This document shows, in pieces, positions 40,192-48,792 of a stretch of 64,000 nt of DNA; position 1 is the first letter of the stretch; each line of letters opens with the position of its first letter. This stretch comes from Bacteroidales bacterium (GTDB taxonomy: Bacteria; Bacteroidota; Bacteroidia; Bacteroidales; F082). The notes beneath the pieces are model-generated. The model saw only the letters and a list, made by a program, of their open reading frames with translations, searched no databases and was not told the origin of the DNA. Made by a program: the position numbers and the translations under genes. The stretch covers positions 28,081-92,080 of the forward strand of contig JACCQN010000006.1 of the NCBI GenBank assembly GCA_015709215.1, in the 5' to 3' direction.

Positions 40192-41883
40192 TCACACGCT
40201 ATTTAACTCTTCCATTAAAGAGCTTCTACGTGGATATTTTTTGCGCAGCTCAGCGGTAATTGTTTTAACCTGCTCAGTTCCACCTAATTTTTTCATTCGT
40301 CTTAAATACCTGCATGCGGTTTGATAATGTTTGCGTCCAACATTTACTTCCAGATATTTCATTATTCCGTTGGCATACATCTTGATAATATCATTGGCAT
40401 AATCTTTCGAAAGATATTCCTCGTAGTTTTCGATATTTCGCAAATCAGGGTTTTGTCTTATCATTTCCATTAACCTGTTCCAATTTTTTTCCTTAATGAA
40501 AATTTGTGCAATCAAATAGTTATCAAGCCAGCCGTTTTTCTTTGCAATGTCTTCAATAATTTGCTCTAAAAAACTATTCCATTTTATGGGTTGCACATGC
40601 GCTTTTAGCACTTGATAATAATCCTGCTTATTATTATAGTTTTCAATAAGTAAATAGCGAGCATATTCAATAATTTTCTCGGTGTTGCTCTGTTTCTGAG
40701 CTATTATTAACAACCAATCATTCCATTCTTTGGCTATTCCAGGCTTGTCATCTTTGTCATAAGCTATACCATCATGAGCCAGTTTGTTTGCAATTTCATA
40801 TTCCTTTTTTTCAAGGGCTTTTTGGAGGGCTATGCGCCTTAGCTTATTGTTATTAATGTGTTGATGTAAATATTGGTCAGCTATGGCTTCACCTTTAGTT
40901 TTTAATAGAACGTCATACCTAATAGCCTGTATCTCCATTACTTCATATTCAGAGTTTTCAGACTTCTCAATTTGGTCAAAAATGCGCGTTGTTTCTTCAT
41001 CAGTTTTTACCAATTGGGCAGCAATTCGTATTATTTCAATATGCCAATCCCATCCTTTATAAGTTGCCTTCTCGCACATTGTAATGCAATAATCAATCAT
41101 TTGCTTTCGTAAGGATTCGTCAATATTGAGTTGTGACAGCTGATATAAAATATCGAAGCCACTATCAATACTGCCTCCAATGTCGCCATTACTATCATCA
41201 GCAAATTGAAGGGCATCAAAAAGCTCTTCTGTTACCGCTGTGCAGATAAAGAAAGTACTTTGATAGTTTTTTGTTTCTATCTGTTTTTGAGCAGTTTCAA
41301 GTAAGTGACCAACCATAACCCCCACAAGCCGAGTTGCTGACCAATCAATAAAACCATGCTTGTCGGTTGAAGCCTGTAATATAGCTATTACCTGATTCTT
41401 ATATAATTGTATGGATTCACTGCTGTTTAAATAGGCAAACGATGCCAAAAACATATTTCGAAAATCACGATCCTGTTCAGTTTTTTTCTTTATAAACGCT
41501 TTAAGATCTTCATGAGTGGCTTGTTCTAAAAGTTCACTCACCTTATCGGCTATGGTTTTCCGCTTTTTTGGGGCTTTGTTTTTTGAGGGCTTTGTTTTTT
41601 TTATCAGCTTAAGCTCATCTTGTTGAAGATAAAAAAATGCTGCTGTTACATGTTTACAAATCGGGCCTCTATCATAAGGACAATCACAAACATAATCGTT
41701 AATTATACCGTTGTGCAGGCTGATCTGTACTGTATAATTTTCGGTGCCTTCTATAATAAATTCGTATTCACCCTGACTAAGCAATTCAGGATCATGCACA
41801 CGACCATTATTAAAATACGAAAGGCCTCTTGACAGTATGGTTTCGCTGATGTATTGTTCAAATTCGTTTAATGGTATTTGCAT
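40192..41883 (-). CDS. SWIM zinc-finger protein
   Basis: A 563-residue protein. The SWIM motif CxCx7CxH is exact near the N terminus: Cys66, Cys68, Cys76, His78 in VCDCPYDRGPICKHV. A Lys-rich linker (about 92-110) follows. The rest is predominantly helical, with repeated helix pairs from about residue 300 onward that resemble TPR/HEAT-like repeats. SWIM fingers bind DNA or protein; bacterial SWIM proteins are often encoded with SNF2 helicases, but none is present here. Both neighbours point elsewhere (tilS convergent, GIN lipoprotein 81 nt upstream). Function unknown; the zinc finger is secure. Confidence 0.85.
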   Translation of the reverse strand: MQIPLNEFEQYISETILSRGLSYFNNGRVHDPELLSQGEYEFIIEGTENYTVQISLHNGIINDYVCDCPYDRGPICKHVTAAFFYLQQDELKLIKKTKPSKNKAPKKRKTIADKVSELLEQATHEDLKAFIKKKTEQDRDFRNMFLASFAYLNSSESIQLYKNQVIAILQASTDKHGFIDWSATRLVGVMVGHLLETAQKQIETKNYQSTFFICTAVTEELFDALQFADDSNGDIGGSIDSGFDILYQLSQLNIDESLRKQMIDYCITMCEKATYKGWDWHIEIIRIAAQLVKTDEETTRIFDQIEKSENSEYEVMEIQAIRYDVLLKTKGEAIADQYLHQHINNNKLRRIALQKALEKKEYEIANKLAHDGIAYDKDDKPGIAKEWNDWLLIIAQKQSNTEKIIEYARYLLIENYNNKQDYYQVLKAHVQPIKWNSFLEQIIEDIAKKNGWLDNYLIAQIFIKEKNWNRLMEMIRQNPDLRNIENYEEYLSKDYANDIIKMYANGIMKYLEVNVGRKHYQTACRYLRRMKKLGGTEQVKTITAELRKKYPRRSSLMEELNSV

Positions 41884-41964
41884 TTTATTTAACAGGTTTA
41901 TTTTTTTCTGAAATTTTTTATAAGCGTATTTGGCTGGTTCAAAAACCGCTGATTAAAGCAATTT

Positions 41965-42708
41965 CTAATCCCCCGCCCTTATCAATCCTCCGCTTCCGCC
42001 GCCACTTAATCCAATTTGAGGGTCTCCAAAATAATACACATCACCAATGCTGTTTATTGTGGCTTCAAGTATTGTGTTGGCTCTTACCCAGGTGCTATTG
42101 GTGCTGTTGTTTTCGAGGTAGGCAAAATTCGATAAGAGATTTCTGGCATCAATCGGGCCATAACTTACCTGATACAAATAGGTAAGTTGCGAAAACCCTG
42201 CTGCTTTTAAAGTGGCTGTTCCGTAGTGAAAGTTTAGCTGCGTCAAATAATTATCAAGCAGCAAGTCGATATTTCCAGAACCTTCGAATACATCAATTTT
42301 AAAAGTATCCGGATTGTTAATTGCGTCCAGACAAGTCAGATTGCCAATTGAACGGTATTCAATACTATCAATTTCCTGGAAATAGACTTTTGCTTTGATA
42401 GGTTTATCATAACTACGGACAAAATTGCAGTGATTGTTGTTTTTAATAATGAGTTCTCCTTCTATAACAGTGGTTTCAATTTTTTCGAGCAGATTTTTCC
42501 CTGCCGATATTTCAACCATTGGAGCTGTTCCGGCAACGAGTTCAACATCAACATTATCCTCCATCAAAATGCTGTTGAATGTTTCTAGTTGCCTGCTTTC
42601 AGTGGTGATTTCACCTGTTGTTGTAAAGCAATCGCCCGGGCTTTTTGAGCAACTGAAAGCTATGGAGATTGCTAGCATGAACAGAAATGGAAGTTTTATT
42701 TTTTTCAT
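41965..42708 (-). CDS. GIN-domain (DUF2807) lipoprotein
   Basis: A 247-residue predicted lipoprotein with a lipobox before the Cys in SIAFSC (signal peptide MKKIKLPFLFMLAISIAF). The mature part is one long right-handed beta-helix-like GIN/DUF2807 domain with regular valine/isoleucine strand spacing (FNSILMEDNVDVELVAGTAP and following). ATG at 42708 is used; a TTG two codons earlier is in frame but poorer. It begins 2 nt after the PagL-like gene and is therefore probably cotranscribed with it. GIN proteins are very common in Bacteroidota but their role is not established; cell-surface location is expected. Confidence 0.88.
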   Translation of the reverse strand: MKKIKLPFLFMLAISIAFSCSKSPGDCFTTTGEITTESRQLETFNSILMEDNVDVELVAGTAPMVEISAGKNLLEKIETTVIEGELIIKNNNHCNFVRSYDKPIKAKVYFQEIDSIEYRSIGNLTCLDAINNPDTFKIDVFEGSGNIDLLLDNYLTQLNFHYGTATLKAAGFSQLTYLYQVSYGPIDARNLLSNFAYLENNSTNSTWVRANTILEATINSIGDVYYFGDPQIGLSGGGSGGLIRAGD

Positions 42709-42710
42709 GC

Positions 42711-43847
42711 TCAATAGTATTTAAAATCAAAACGATAGCCCAGGCCGAAGCCAATGTAATCTGCTTTTCCGAAATGTACGGTTAGGGCAATTGTCCCGAA
42801 AAGATTTTGTGTAAACATTTGTTTTAGAGCCAGTTTTTGATAAATATCGCCTTCGCTGCGTTCGGCACCTGATAAATGCATGCCAATATTAAACAGGAAA
42901 GAAGTTCTGTCGAGCAGCATTTCGTAAGCAACATTTGCACCTGGCTTAAGCAGTTCGGAATCTTTTTCATAGAAAATGCCTTTCTTCTTCAAAACAGATT
43001 TATCTGATCCATCCTGGGTAAGGTCGAAGCCAAAACCAATTTTACTGCGCATTGATACTGGTTTTAGCACATTAATAGCTGCATTGAAGACGGAGTGCCG
43101 TTTGCCGGTTTCCTGTGTCATGTCTTTAATACCCATTGCAATTTGCCCTTCGATCGAAAACCATTTTTTGCCATCAAACTCAAATTTATACAATTCGGGA
43201 AGTATTTTAAGGTCGAGGTAAGGATTTGGTTTTCGAAGGTTGTAGGCCATCCCTGCGCTTAAGCTGAGAATATTGAGACCAAAATTGGGTGTTTTTATTG
43301 AGCCGTTCGAAAAATGTGTTAATCCGGCAGCTGCAAATAGCTGCAAACGTCGGCTGGCCTGAAGCCTATAATCGAAGAACAAACTTATTGCGGCATTGAG
43401 GTGAGAGCCGATAGCAAAATTCAGATAATTGTCAGTGGGATGAAATTTATTTGTGAGATAGGCTAGCCCTACTCCCAGCCTAAAGTTAAGGCTGTTATTT
43501 AAATCGGGGTTAAGTGGAAAATTTATGAAAGGATAAATGGCGTGTGCATTTCCCAGCTCAGGGAAGCCGCCAAGATCTGAATACCAGTAAGAAATACCAA
43601 TTATAGGATACCGATAGAGTGCTTCCCAGGATTTTTTACCATAAGTAGCTTGTTGTATGCTTATTTCGAAAGCCGGAAAATGGGCATCGAAGTGCTTCAT
43701 TTCAAAATGATGCTGTAAAAAAATTGCACCATGAAGACGTGTTTCGACCTGAAAATTATGTTTGGGCGGAGGTGGGCCTCCCTGAGCCAAACCCGTCAGC
43801 CAGGCAAGCATAAAAATAAAACTCAGCAATCCTTTATTGTGGGACAT
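42711..43847 (-). CDS. PagL-like lipid A 3-O-deacylase / acyloxyacyl hydrolase family protein
   Basis: A 378-residue exported protein with a signal peptide (about 1-19, MSHNKGLLSFIFMLAWLTG) and an outer-membrane barrel. The central segment GLTHFSNGSIKTPNFGLNIL holds the His-x-Ser of PagL with the SNG and N-GLN conserved positions, so lipid A deacylation is a fair prediction. It is larger than Pseudomonas PagL, having about 200 extra residues, as in Bacteroidota relatives. ATG at 43847 is chosen because it opens the signal peptide and lies behind a TATCTTTG box; an earlier in-frame ATG at 43979 would overlap mazG. Followed by the GIN gene after 2 nt. Confidence 0.82.
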   Translation of the reverse strand: MSHNKGLLSFIFMLAWLTGLAQGGPPPPKHNFQVETRLHGAIFLQHHFEMKHFDAHFPAFEISIQQATYGKKSWEALYRYPIIGISYWYSDLGGFPELGNAHAIYPFINFPLNPDLNNSLNFRLGVGLAYLTNKFHPTDNYLNFAIGSHLNAAISLFFDYRLQASRRLQLFAAAGLTHFSNGSIKTPNFGLNILSLSAGMAYNLRKPNPYLDLKILPELYKFEFDGKKWFSIEGQIAMGIKDMTQETGKRHSVFNAAINVLKPVSMRSKIGFGFDLTQDGSDKSVLKKKGIFYEKDSELLKPGANVAYEMLLDRTSFLFNIGMHLSGAERSEGDIYQKLALKQMFTQNLFGTIALTVHFGKADYIGFGLGYRFDFKYY

Positions 43848-43871
43848 TTTCCGTGTGTGAGCAATACATGG

Positions 43872-43879
43872 CAAAGATA
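43872..43879 (-). promoter_or_regulatory. Predicted -7 box of the PagL-like gene
   Basis: TATCTTTG on the minus strand matches TAnnTTTG, 24 nt before the ATG at 43847. It supports the shorter start. Confidence 0.5.
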
Positions 43880-43946
43880 AAGGTTTTGCGCCGGCGGTTA
43901 GTGAAGTATTCAATGCAAATAAGGGTTCATTTGTGTGCGAAAGACT

Positions 43947-43954
43947 TACATTTG
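43947..43954 (+). promoter_or_regulatory. Predicted -7 box of mazG
   Basis: TACATTTG matches TAnnTTTG, 16 nt before the ATG at 43971. A TTTG at 43930 is 13 nt upstream, shorter than usual spacing. Divergent from the PagL-like promoter. Confidence 0.5.
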
Positions 43955-43970
43955 CAATAAATTTTACAAT

Positions 43971-44741
43971 ATGGATCAACGACTGGAAGCATTTGGACGC
44001 CTGTTAAAGATTATGGATGAGTTGCGTGCGGGCTGTCCCTGGGATCGCGAACAAACCTTCGAAAGTTTGCGACATCTCACCATCGAAGAAACCTATGAAC
44101 TGAGTGATGCCATTATGGATCACGATCTTAATGAAGTGAAAAAGGAGTTGGGTGATTTGATGCTTCATCTTGTTTTTTATGCTAAAATCGGGGAGGAGCA
44201 GGGGGCTTTCGATATCAAGGATGTACTTGAAAGCATTTCAGAAAAACTGATTATCAGGCACCCTCATATTTATGGTGAAGTAAAAGTAAACGGTTCGGAT
44301 GATGTTAAGGAAAACTGGGAACGCATTAAATTGAAAGAAGGGAAGAAATCAGTTTTAGAGGGTGTTCCGCAAAGTTTGCCAGCGCTATTAAAAGCCTATC
44401 GCATGCAGGAAAAGGCTGGCGGAGTTGGTTTTGAATGGGAACATAAAGATCAGGTTTGGGACAAAGTATTGGAAGAATTGCAGGAGCTTAAAACCGAGGC
44501 TGATCTGGAATCTCCTTTGCACCGGCGTGAGGATGAATTTGGTGATTTGTTGTTTGCTCTGGTTAATTATGCCCGTTACGTGGGTATTAATCCCGAGGAT
44601 GCTCTCGAGCACACTAATCGTAAGTTTAAAAGTCGTTTCAGTCATATCGAAAAAGTGGCCGAACAGCAAGGTAAAAAACTGCATGAGATGAGTCTGGAAG
44701 AAATGGATGGTCTTTGGAATCAGGCTAAAACCCTGGAATAA
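43971..44741 (+). CDS. mazG: Nucleoside triphosphate pyrophosphohydrolase MazG
   Basis: A 256-residue two-domain MazG. The first domain has CPWDREQTFESLRHLTIEET and EVKKELGDLMLHLVFYAKI, with the acidic residues that bind Mg. The second has REDEFGDLLFALVNYAR. It hydrolyses NTPs, including altered ones, to monophosphate and PPi. ATG at 43971 starts the standard N terminus and has a TACATTTG box 16 nt upstream. The stop codon TAA overlaps the ATG of the PAP2 gene by one base, so the two are translationally coupled. It is separate from the toxin-antitoxin mazEF of E. coli, which is not seen here. Confidence 0.95.
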   Translation: MDQRLEAFGRLLKIMDELRAGCPWDREQTFESLRHLTIEETYELSDAIMDHDLNEVKKELGDLMLHLVFYAKIGEEQGAFDIKDVLESISEKLIIRHPHIYGEVKVNGSDDVKENWERIKLKEGKKSVLEGVPQSLPALLKAYRMQEKAGGVGFEWEHKDQVWDKVLEELQELKTEADLESPLHRREDEFGDLLFALVNYARYVGINPEDALEHTNRKFKSRFSHIEKVAEQQGKKLHEMSLEEMDGLWNQAKTLE

Positions 44742-45580
44742 TGGATTTTAGTCGGCAGATTTTCAGGATACAATTGCTTTTTGTTTTTCTTGCCCTGGTT
44801 ATGCAACTTCCGGCTCAGAACATTTGTAATCCACAGGCCGACGGAAAATACCTCAAATCGTACTGGAATGCAGGTGTTTACACGCTTACGCAGCCAGCGC
44901 GGTATAAAACAACAGATTGGTTGGCTGCTGCCGGTGTGGCCGGTTCAGCAGTTTTGCTTTACAGTAAGGATCAGCAAGTGTTTGAGTTCTTCGACCGACA
45001 GTTCTCAGAAAGTGCTGCAAAAGATTTCACTCGTTTCAGCGATTTGGGAGGGAATGGTTTGTTGACATTACCAGTTTTGGGTGGAATGTATTGGGCTGGT
45101 GCATCGCATTCTGATTGCAGATTGAAAGAGGCTTCACTGGCTGGTTTGCAGGCTTTTGTGCTTAGTGCAGGGGCTGCTTGGCTGGTAAAAAGTTTGGCTG
45201 GTCGTCCGCGCCCAAATGCGGCTTATGAATCTGATGACTGGTTTGGACCTTTTAGCGGTCATGACGCTTTCCCTTCGGGGCACACCACGCGGGCTTTTGC
45301 AGTGGCGACGGTTTTGGCAGGATATTATAAAGATAAAGTCTGGCTAGGAATTACAGCTTACGGACTGGCAGCCTTTACCGCTTCCGGAAGATTACTCAGT
45401 GGCGAGCACTGGCCTTCGGATGTGTTTGTGGGAATGGCTTTGGGTTATGTTGTCGGCCGTGGAGTGTTGAAATTTAATCAGAAACAAAAACAGACTGCCC
45501 AAAATTCTTCTTCTGCAACAAGTCTTACTTTTTCACCTGTGATCGGGCCACAACAAATTGGGGTAATGATTCAGTTTTAA
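44741..45580 (+). CDS. PAP2-family membrane phosphatase
   Basis: A 279-residue protein with an N-terminal signal or anchor segment and about five membrane helices. The three phosphatase motifs are present: KSLAGRPRP, AFPSGHTT and SGEHWPSDV, with the catalytic His in the last two. Members dephosphorylate lipid phosphates such as undecaprenyl pyrophosphate or phosphatidate on the outer face of the inner membrane. Recycling of the carrier made by UppS is a reasonable but unproven role. It overlaps mazG by one base and meets tolC-type gene 45598 tail to tail, 17 nt apart. Confidence 0.9.
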   Translation: MDFSRQIFRIQLLFVFLALVMQLPAQNICNPQADGKYLKSYWNAGVYTLTQPARYKTTDWLAAAGVAGSAVLLYSKDQQVFEFFDRQFSESAAKDFTRFSDLGGNGLLTLPVLGGMYWAGASHSDCRLKEASLAGLQAFVLSAGAAWLVKSLAGRPRPNAAYESDDWFGPFSGHDAFPSGHTTRAFAVATVLAGYYKDKVWLGITAYGLAAFTASGRLLSGEHWPSDVFVGMALGYVVGRGVLKFNQKQKQTAQNSSSATSLTFSPVIGPQQIGVMIQF

Positions 45581-45597
45581 ACTGTTTTTGGCCAATT

Positions 45598-47106
45598 CTA
45601 CTTTTCAATCAATTCTTCGGGATCAATGAATATCTTCTCGCCCTTTTCGAAATCAAAGAGGGTTGATTTGCGCAGTTCAAAGTAATTATTCCAGTAATTC
45701 TTTAGGGCATTGTAATAGCTGACCTTGGCATTGTCGTTGTCGATCTGCGCATTATTGAGTTCCAACACATCATTTACCTTTCCGATCATATAGCGTTTTT
45801 GGGTTACATCAAAACGTTTTTGCGCAACGGTATCTGATTTAGCTGCAATCATCAGCTGGTTTTGTTGCATCCCAAATTGCATTACTTTCAGGTAGATGTC
45901 CTGATCAAAATCAATACGTTCCTGTTCGATGCTGGTTTGCACCAGATCGTAATTGGATTCGGCCATCCGGATACGCCCGCGGGCTTGTCCCCAATCCAAA
46001 ATTGGAATGGTTAAGCCAAGGCTTACCCTTTCCTCATCAAGTGGGTTTTTATACACATCCGGTAGTTTATCGGCAGTTTGTGTCAAACCATAGGAGGCAA
46101 ATATTTCAGCATCAAAACGTCCATCAAGCCGTGCCATGCTTACCTGGCTTTCGGCTTCAATCATGCGCCTTTCGAAGGCAAGGCCTGAAGAAGTATTGGT
46201 GTGGGCTTCGTTCACGGCTTCGTTCACATCAATATTGAAGTGAGGGGTTTCTGCCGGTGGAATCAGCACGAGAGCCTGTTTGCTGGTAATTCGCAAATAG
46301 GATTTGAATTTAAACAACATGTTTTGGTAGTTCAGATCGGCATTCTCAACAGCAGCATCGGCTTTGAGCAGGTTGAGCTCGAGTTGCAGCAATTCGTTTT
46401 CAGCAATTTTTCCAAGCACATAACGCCCTTTGGCAATATTAAAAAGGGTATCGTAATTTGATTGATTTTTAAGTGCGATACTTCTTTCAATCTGTGCCAT
46501 CAAAAGGTTAAAAAAATGATTTGTAGCAGTAATGGCAACCTGTTCGCGGCTCTCAAGATATTGGCGCTTGGCCTCTTCATAAACCATGGGCTCAATTTTT
46601 TTGTCCCATTTATAGGAGTTATAGCCAAAAACAGGTTGTCTGAAACCAATGCTGACCGGTGTTGATAAAAACTGTGTTGTTGAGGTATCTGTATAAAAGT
46701 TATCAAGTCGCTGTAATCCAGATTGCAGGAATACCTCACCACCTGTAAGACCAATACGCTGGGTGAGTGCAATATCTGCCGAATAGCGCGAGAGCGTACG
46801 GCTGCGATAACTTTCGCTTCCGTCCTCCTGAGTAACTGCATCAATGGAATGTGCAAAGTTGGGCAGGGTTGCAGTCAGTGTTACATTGGGCAGATAGCCG
46901 GCCTTGAAACTCCTGTACGACCAATAACTGCTCCGGAAGCGGTGAATATTGATCAGTGCATCGGGCGAGCGTTCCTGTGCCAGCTTAATAGATTCGGATA
47001 AGGTAAGGTAACTATCCTCTTCTGTTTGAATGTTTTGTGCGGTTGCGGGGATTAACAATAGCAACAACAAGGATAAAATAATTCCTTCGCGAAGGTCGAT
47101 TTTCAT
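45598..47106 (-). CDS. TolC-family outer-membrane efflux protein
   Basis: A 502-residue exported protein. The signal peptide (about 1-23) is followed by two outer-membrane-efflux repeats: about 35-270 and 290-490, each with the long amphipathic helices of the TolC channel (for example YLTLSESIKLAQERSPDALI at the beginning). It would form the outer-membrane exit duct. It follows DUF2007, permease and adaptor genes on the same strand (52 nt after DUF2007), so it is the last part of a MacAB-like set. The C-terminal helix ends in KIFIDPEELIEK. Confidence 0.92.
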   Translation of the reverse strand: MKIDLREGIILSLLLLLLIPATAQNIQTEEDSYLTLSESIKLAQERSPDALINIHRFRSSYWSYRSFKAGYLPNVTLTATLPNFAHSIDAVTQEDGSESYRSRTLSRYSADIALTQRIGLTGGEVFLQSGLQRLDNFYTDTSTTQFLSTPVSIGFRQPVFGYNSYKWDKKIEPMVYEEAKRQYLESREQVAITATNHFFNLLMAQIERSIALKNQSNYDTLFNIAKGRYVLGKIAENELLQLELNLLKADAAVENADLNYQNMLFKFKSYLRITSKQALVLIPPAETPHFNIDVNEAVNEAHTNTSSGLAFERRMIEAESQVSMARLDGRFDAEIFASYGLTQTADKLPDVYKNPLDEERVSLGLTIPILDWGQARGRIRMAESNYDLVQTSIEQERIDFDQDIYLKVMQFGMQQNQLMIAAKSDTVAQKRFDVTQKRYMIGKVNDVLELNNAQIDNDNAKVSYYNALKNYWNNYFELRKSTLFDFEKGEKIFIDPEELIEK

Positions 47107-47158
47107 TCTTCCAGGTTTATTTTGTTCTTAAATTGCAATTTCGATAGGCATAGACTTA

Positions 47159-47395
47159 TCAGTCAGGATTTCTTTCAATGAAGGCATCTACGATGGGTTT
47201 GGCATTATCCAGGTTTTCTTCTTCGATAAGCACCCGCACAGAAAACTGGATAGAGCCGATGCCCAGAAGATTTCCGGCTTCCTGATCATTGCGAATCATG
47301 CATCCAATACCTGCATCTTCCAACTCATATTTGAGTGCGAATGCCTGAATATTATTTCCGGCAAAAATTTCGATAAGTTTGTTTGAATGTTCCAT
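47159..47395 (-). CDS. DUF2007 small protein
   Basis: A 78-residue soluble protein of the DUF2007 (putative signal-transducing) family. The fold has an ACT-like appearance: KLIEIFAGNNIQAFALKYEL at the N terminus, then the conserved GIGCMIRNDQEAGNLLGIG. It may bind a partner or a small ligand; the function is not established. It lies between the permease gene (17 nt) and the TolC gene (52 nt), so it is cotranscribed with the efflux set and could modulate it. Confidence 0.85.
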   Translation of the reverse strand: MEHSNKLIEIFAGNNIQAFALKYELEDAGIGCMIRNDQEAGNLLGIGSIQFSVRVLIEEENLDNAKPIVDAFIERNPD

Positions 47396-47412
47396 GATGA
47401 TGATTTTTATGG

Positions 47413-48783
47413 TTAATCATGTCTGAGTGAGGTCACCGGATCTTGCTGTGCTGCTTTGCGGGCCGGCAGATAGCCAAACACAATACCCACCGAAGCCGCC
47501 ACACCAAAAGAAATTACGATACTCCAGGCGGAGACAATGGTAAGAATATCGGTAGTTTCCATAATAGTGCGGGCCATAATCACACCCAAGAAAATGCCAA
47601 ACAAACCGCCGCTAATGCTGATTAGGGTTGCTTCGGAAAGAAACTGAAAAATGATATCACGTTTTGTTGCCCCAACCGAACGACGCACCCCAATTTCGCG
47701 AATGCGTTCCATTACCGAGGCCAGCATGATGTTCATAATCCCAATACCACCTACCAGCAAAGAAATTCCTGCAATGGCACCCAAAACGATATTAAAGATA
47801 TCTTTCGTTCGCTGTTCCTGTTTGAGTAATAATTCAGGAACGGTAATTTGAAAATCTTCCACGCCTAAGTGTCTCCGATTGAGCATTTTTGTGAGGATGT
47901 CTGTTGTTGCCGTGAGGTTTTCGCTTTCGTCCACCTGCACAACGATACGATCCAACTGGTGGTAGTTGGCGTCATCTTCGCCACTCGAACTACTTGAAAA
48001 CGACATCATGCTGTTGCCAGAAAAAATTACTGTTTGATTGCCACCTGAATTGAGTGAACCTTCGTTGATACGGGCACGATCTTTAAAACGCAAAAGAACC
48101 GTTTGAATAGGAGCGTAGATGTTGTTATTGAAATCGCTTACACCCAAATCCTGATTGGTTTGCACTGCTCCGGGACGACTTTCGAGTACGCCAATCACTT
48201 TGAGCCAGATATTGCCGCATTTTATTTGTTTTCCGATGGGATCTTCCAGCGCGAAAAAGCGGGTTTTGATAGCTGGCCCGATAATACAGACAGGACTTCC
48301 ACTTTCCAATTGATCTTCGGTAAAAATACTTCCGGATGTAAGGCTCAGGTTGAATACTTCAAAAAAATCGGGAAGTACGCCATTGAGTTTTGCCTGCTGA
48401 CGGATGCCGTCTTTGATAATGCTGGTTTCGTAAGAAACTTCGGGGCTTACACGTTTTACTGTGGGGATATGTTTTTTTATTCCCTCCGCATCCAGCAGGG
48501 TAAGGCCAGGTGAATACTGTTTGCGCTGCTGCTGCCCGCTTGATTCTTCACTCTCTTCGCTGCTGGTATTAATGTTGTCGTGACGAGCCTGGATAATGAT
48601 ATTATTGACCCCTACCATTTTGATCTGATCCAGAATTTCTTTTTGAGCACCATTACCGATAGCCATCATAGCAATTACGGCAGCCACACCAAAAATGATA
48701 CCCAGTGCGGTGAGTATGGATCGCGATCTGTTAGCAAATACAGCTTCCAGAGCTACCTGTAAGATTTCCAAATAACGTTCCAT
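47413..48783 (-). CDS. MacB/FtsX-type ABC transporter permease
   Basis: A 456-residue inner-membrane protein. One N-terminal membrane helix (about 20-45, RSILTALGIIFGVAAVIAMM) is followed by a large periplasmic MacB_PCD domain (about 50-310) and an FtsX domain with three membrane helices (about 330-450). This is the permease half of MacB-like transporters, in which the ATP-binding domain is encoded separately. No ATPase gene is present in the neighbourhood, which is odd because permease, adaptor and TolC partners are all here. The adaptor gene ends 9 nt upstream. Confidence 0.93.
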   Translation of the reverse strand: MERYLEILQVALEAVFANRSRSILTALGIIFGVAAVIAMMAIGNGAQKEILDQIKMVGVNNIIIQARHDNINTSSEESEESSGQQQRKQYSPGLTLLDAEGIKKHIPTVKRVSPEVSYETSIIKDGIRQQAKLNGVLPDFFEVFNLSLTSGSIFTEDQLESGSPVCIIGPAIKTRFFALEDPIGKQIKCGNIWLKVIGVLESRPGAVQTNQDLGVSDFNNNIYAPIQTVLLRFKDRARINEGSLNSGGNQTVIFSGNSMMSFSSSSSGEDDANYHQLDRIVVQVDESENLTATTDILTKMLNRRHLGVEDFQITVPELLLKQEQRTKDIFNIVLGAIAGISLLVGGIGIMNIMLASVMERIREIGVRRSVGATKRDIIFQFLSEATLISISGGLFGIFLGVIMARTIMETTDILTIVSAWSIVISFGVAASVGIVFGYLPARKAAQQDPVTSLRHD

Positions 48784-48792
48784 AGCACAAAA

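Noticed and set aside
43971..44741. mazEF-type toxin-antitoxin system at mazG
   Set aside because: MazG is present but no mazE or mazF gene is next to it; the neighbour is a PAP2 phosphatase.
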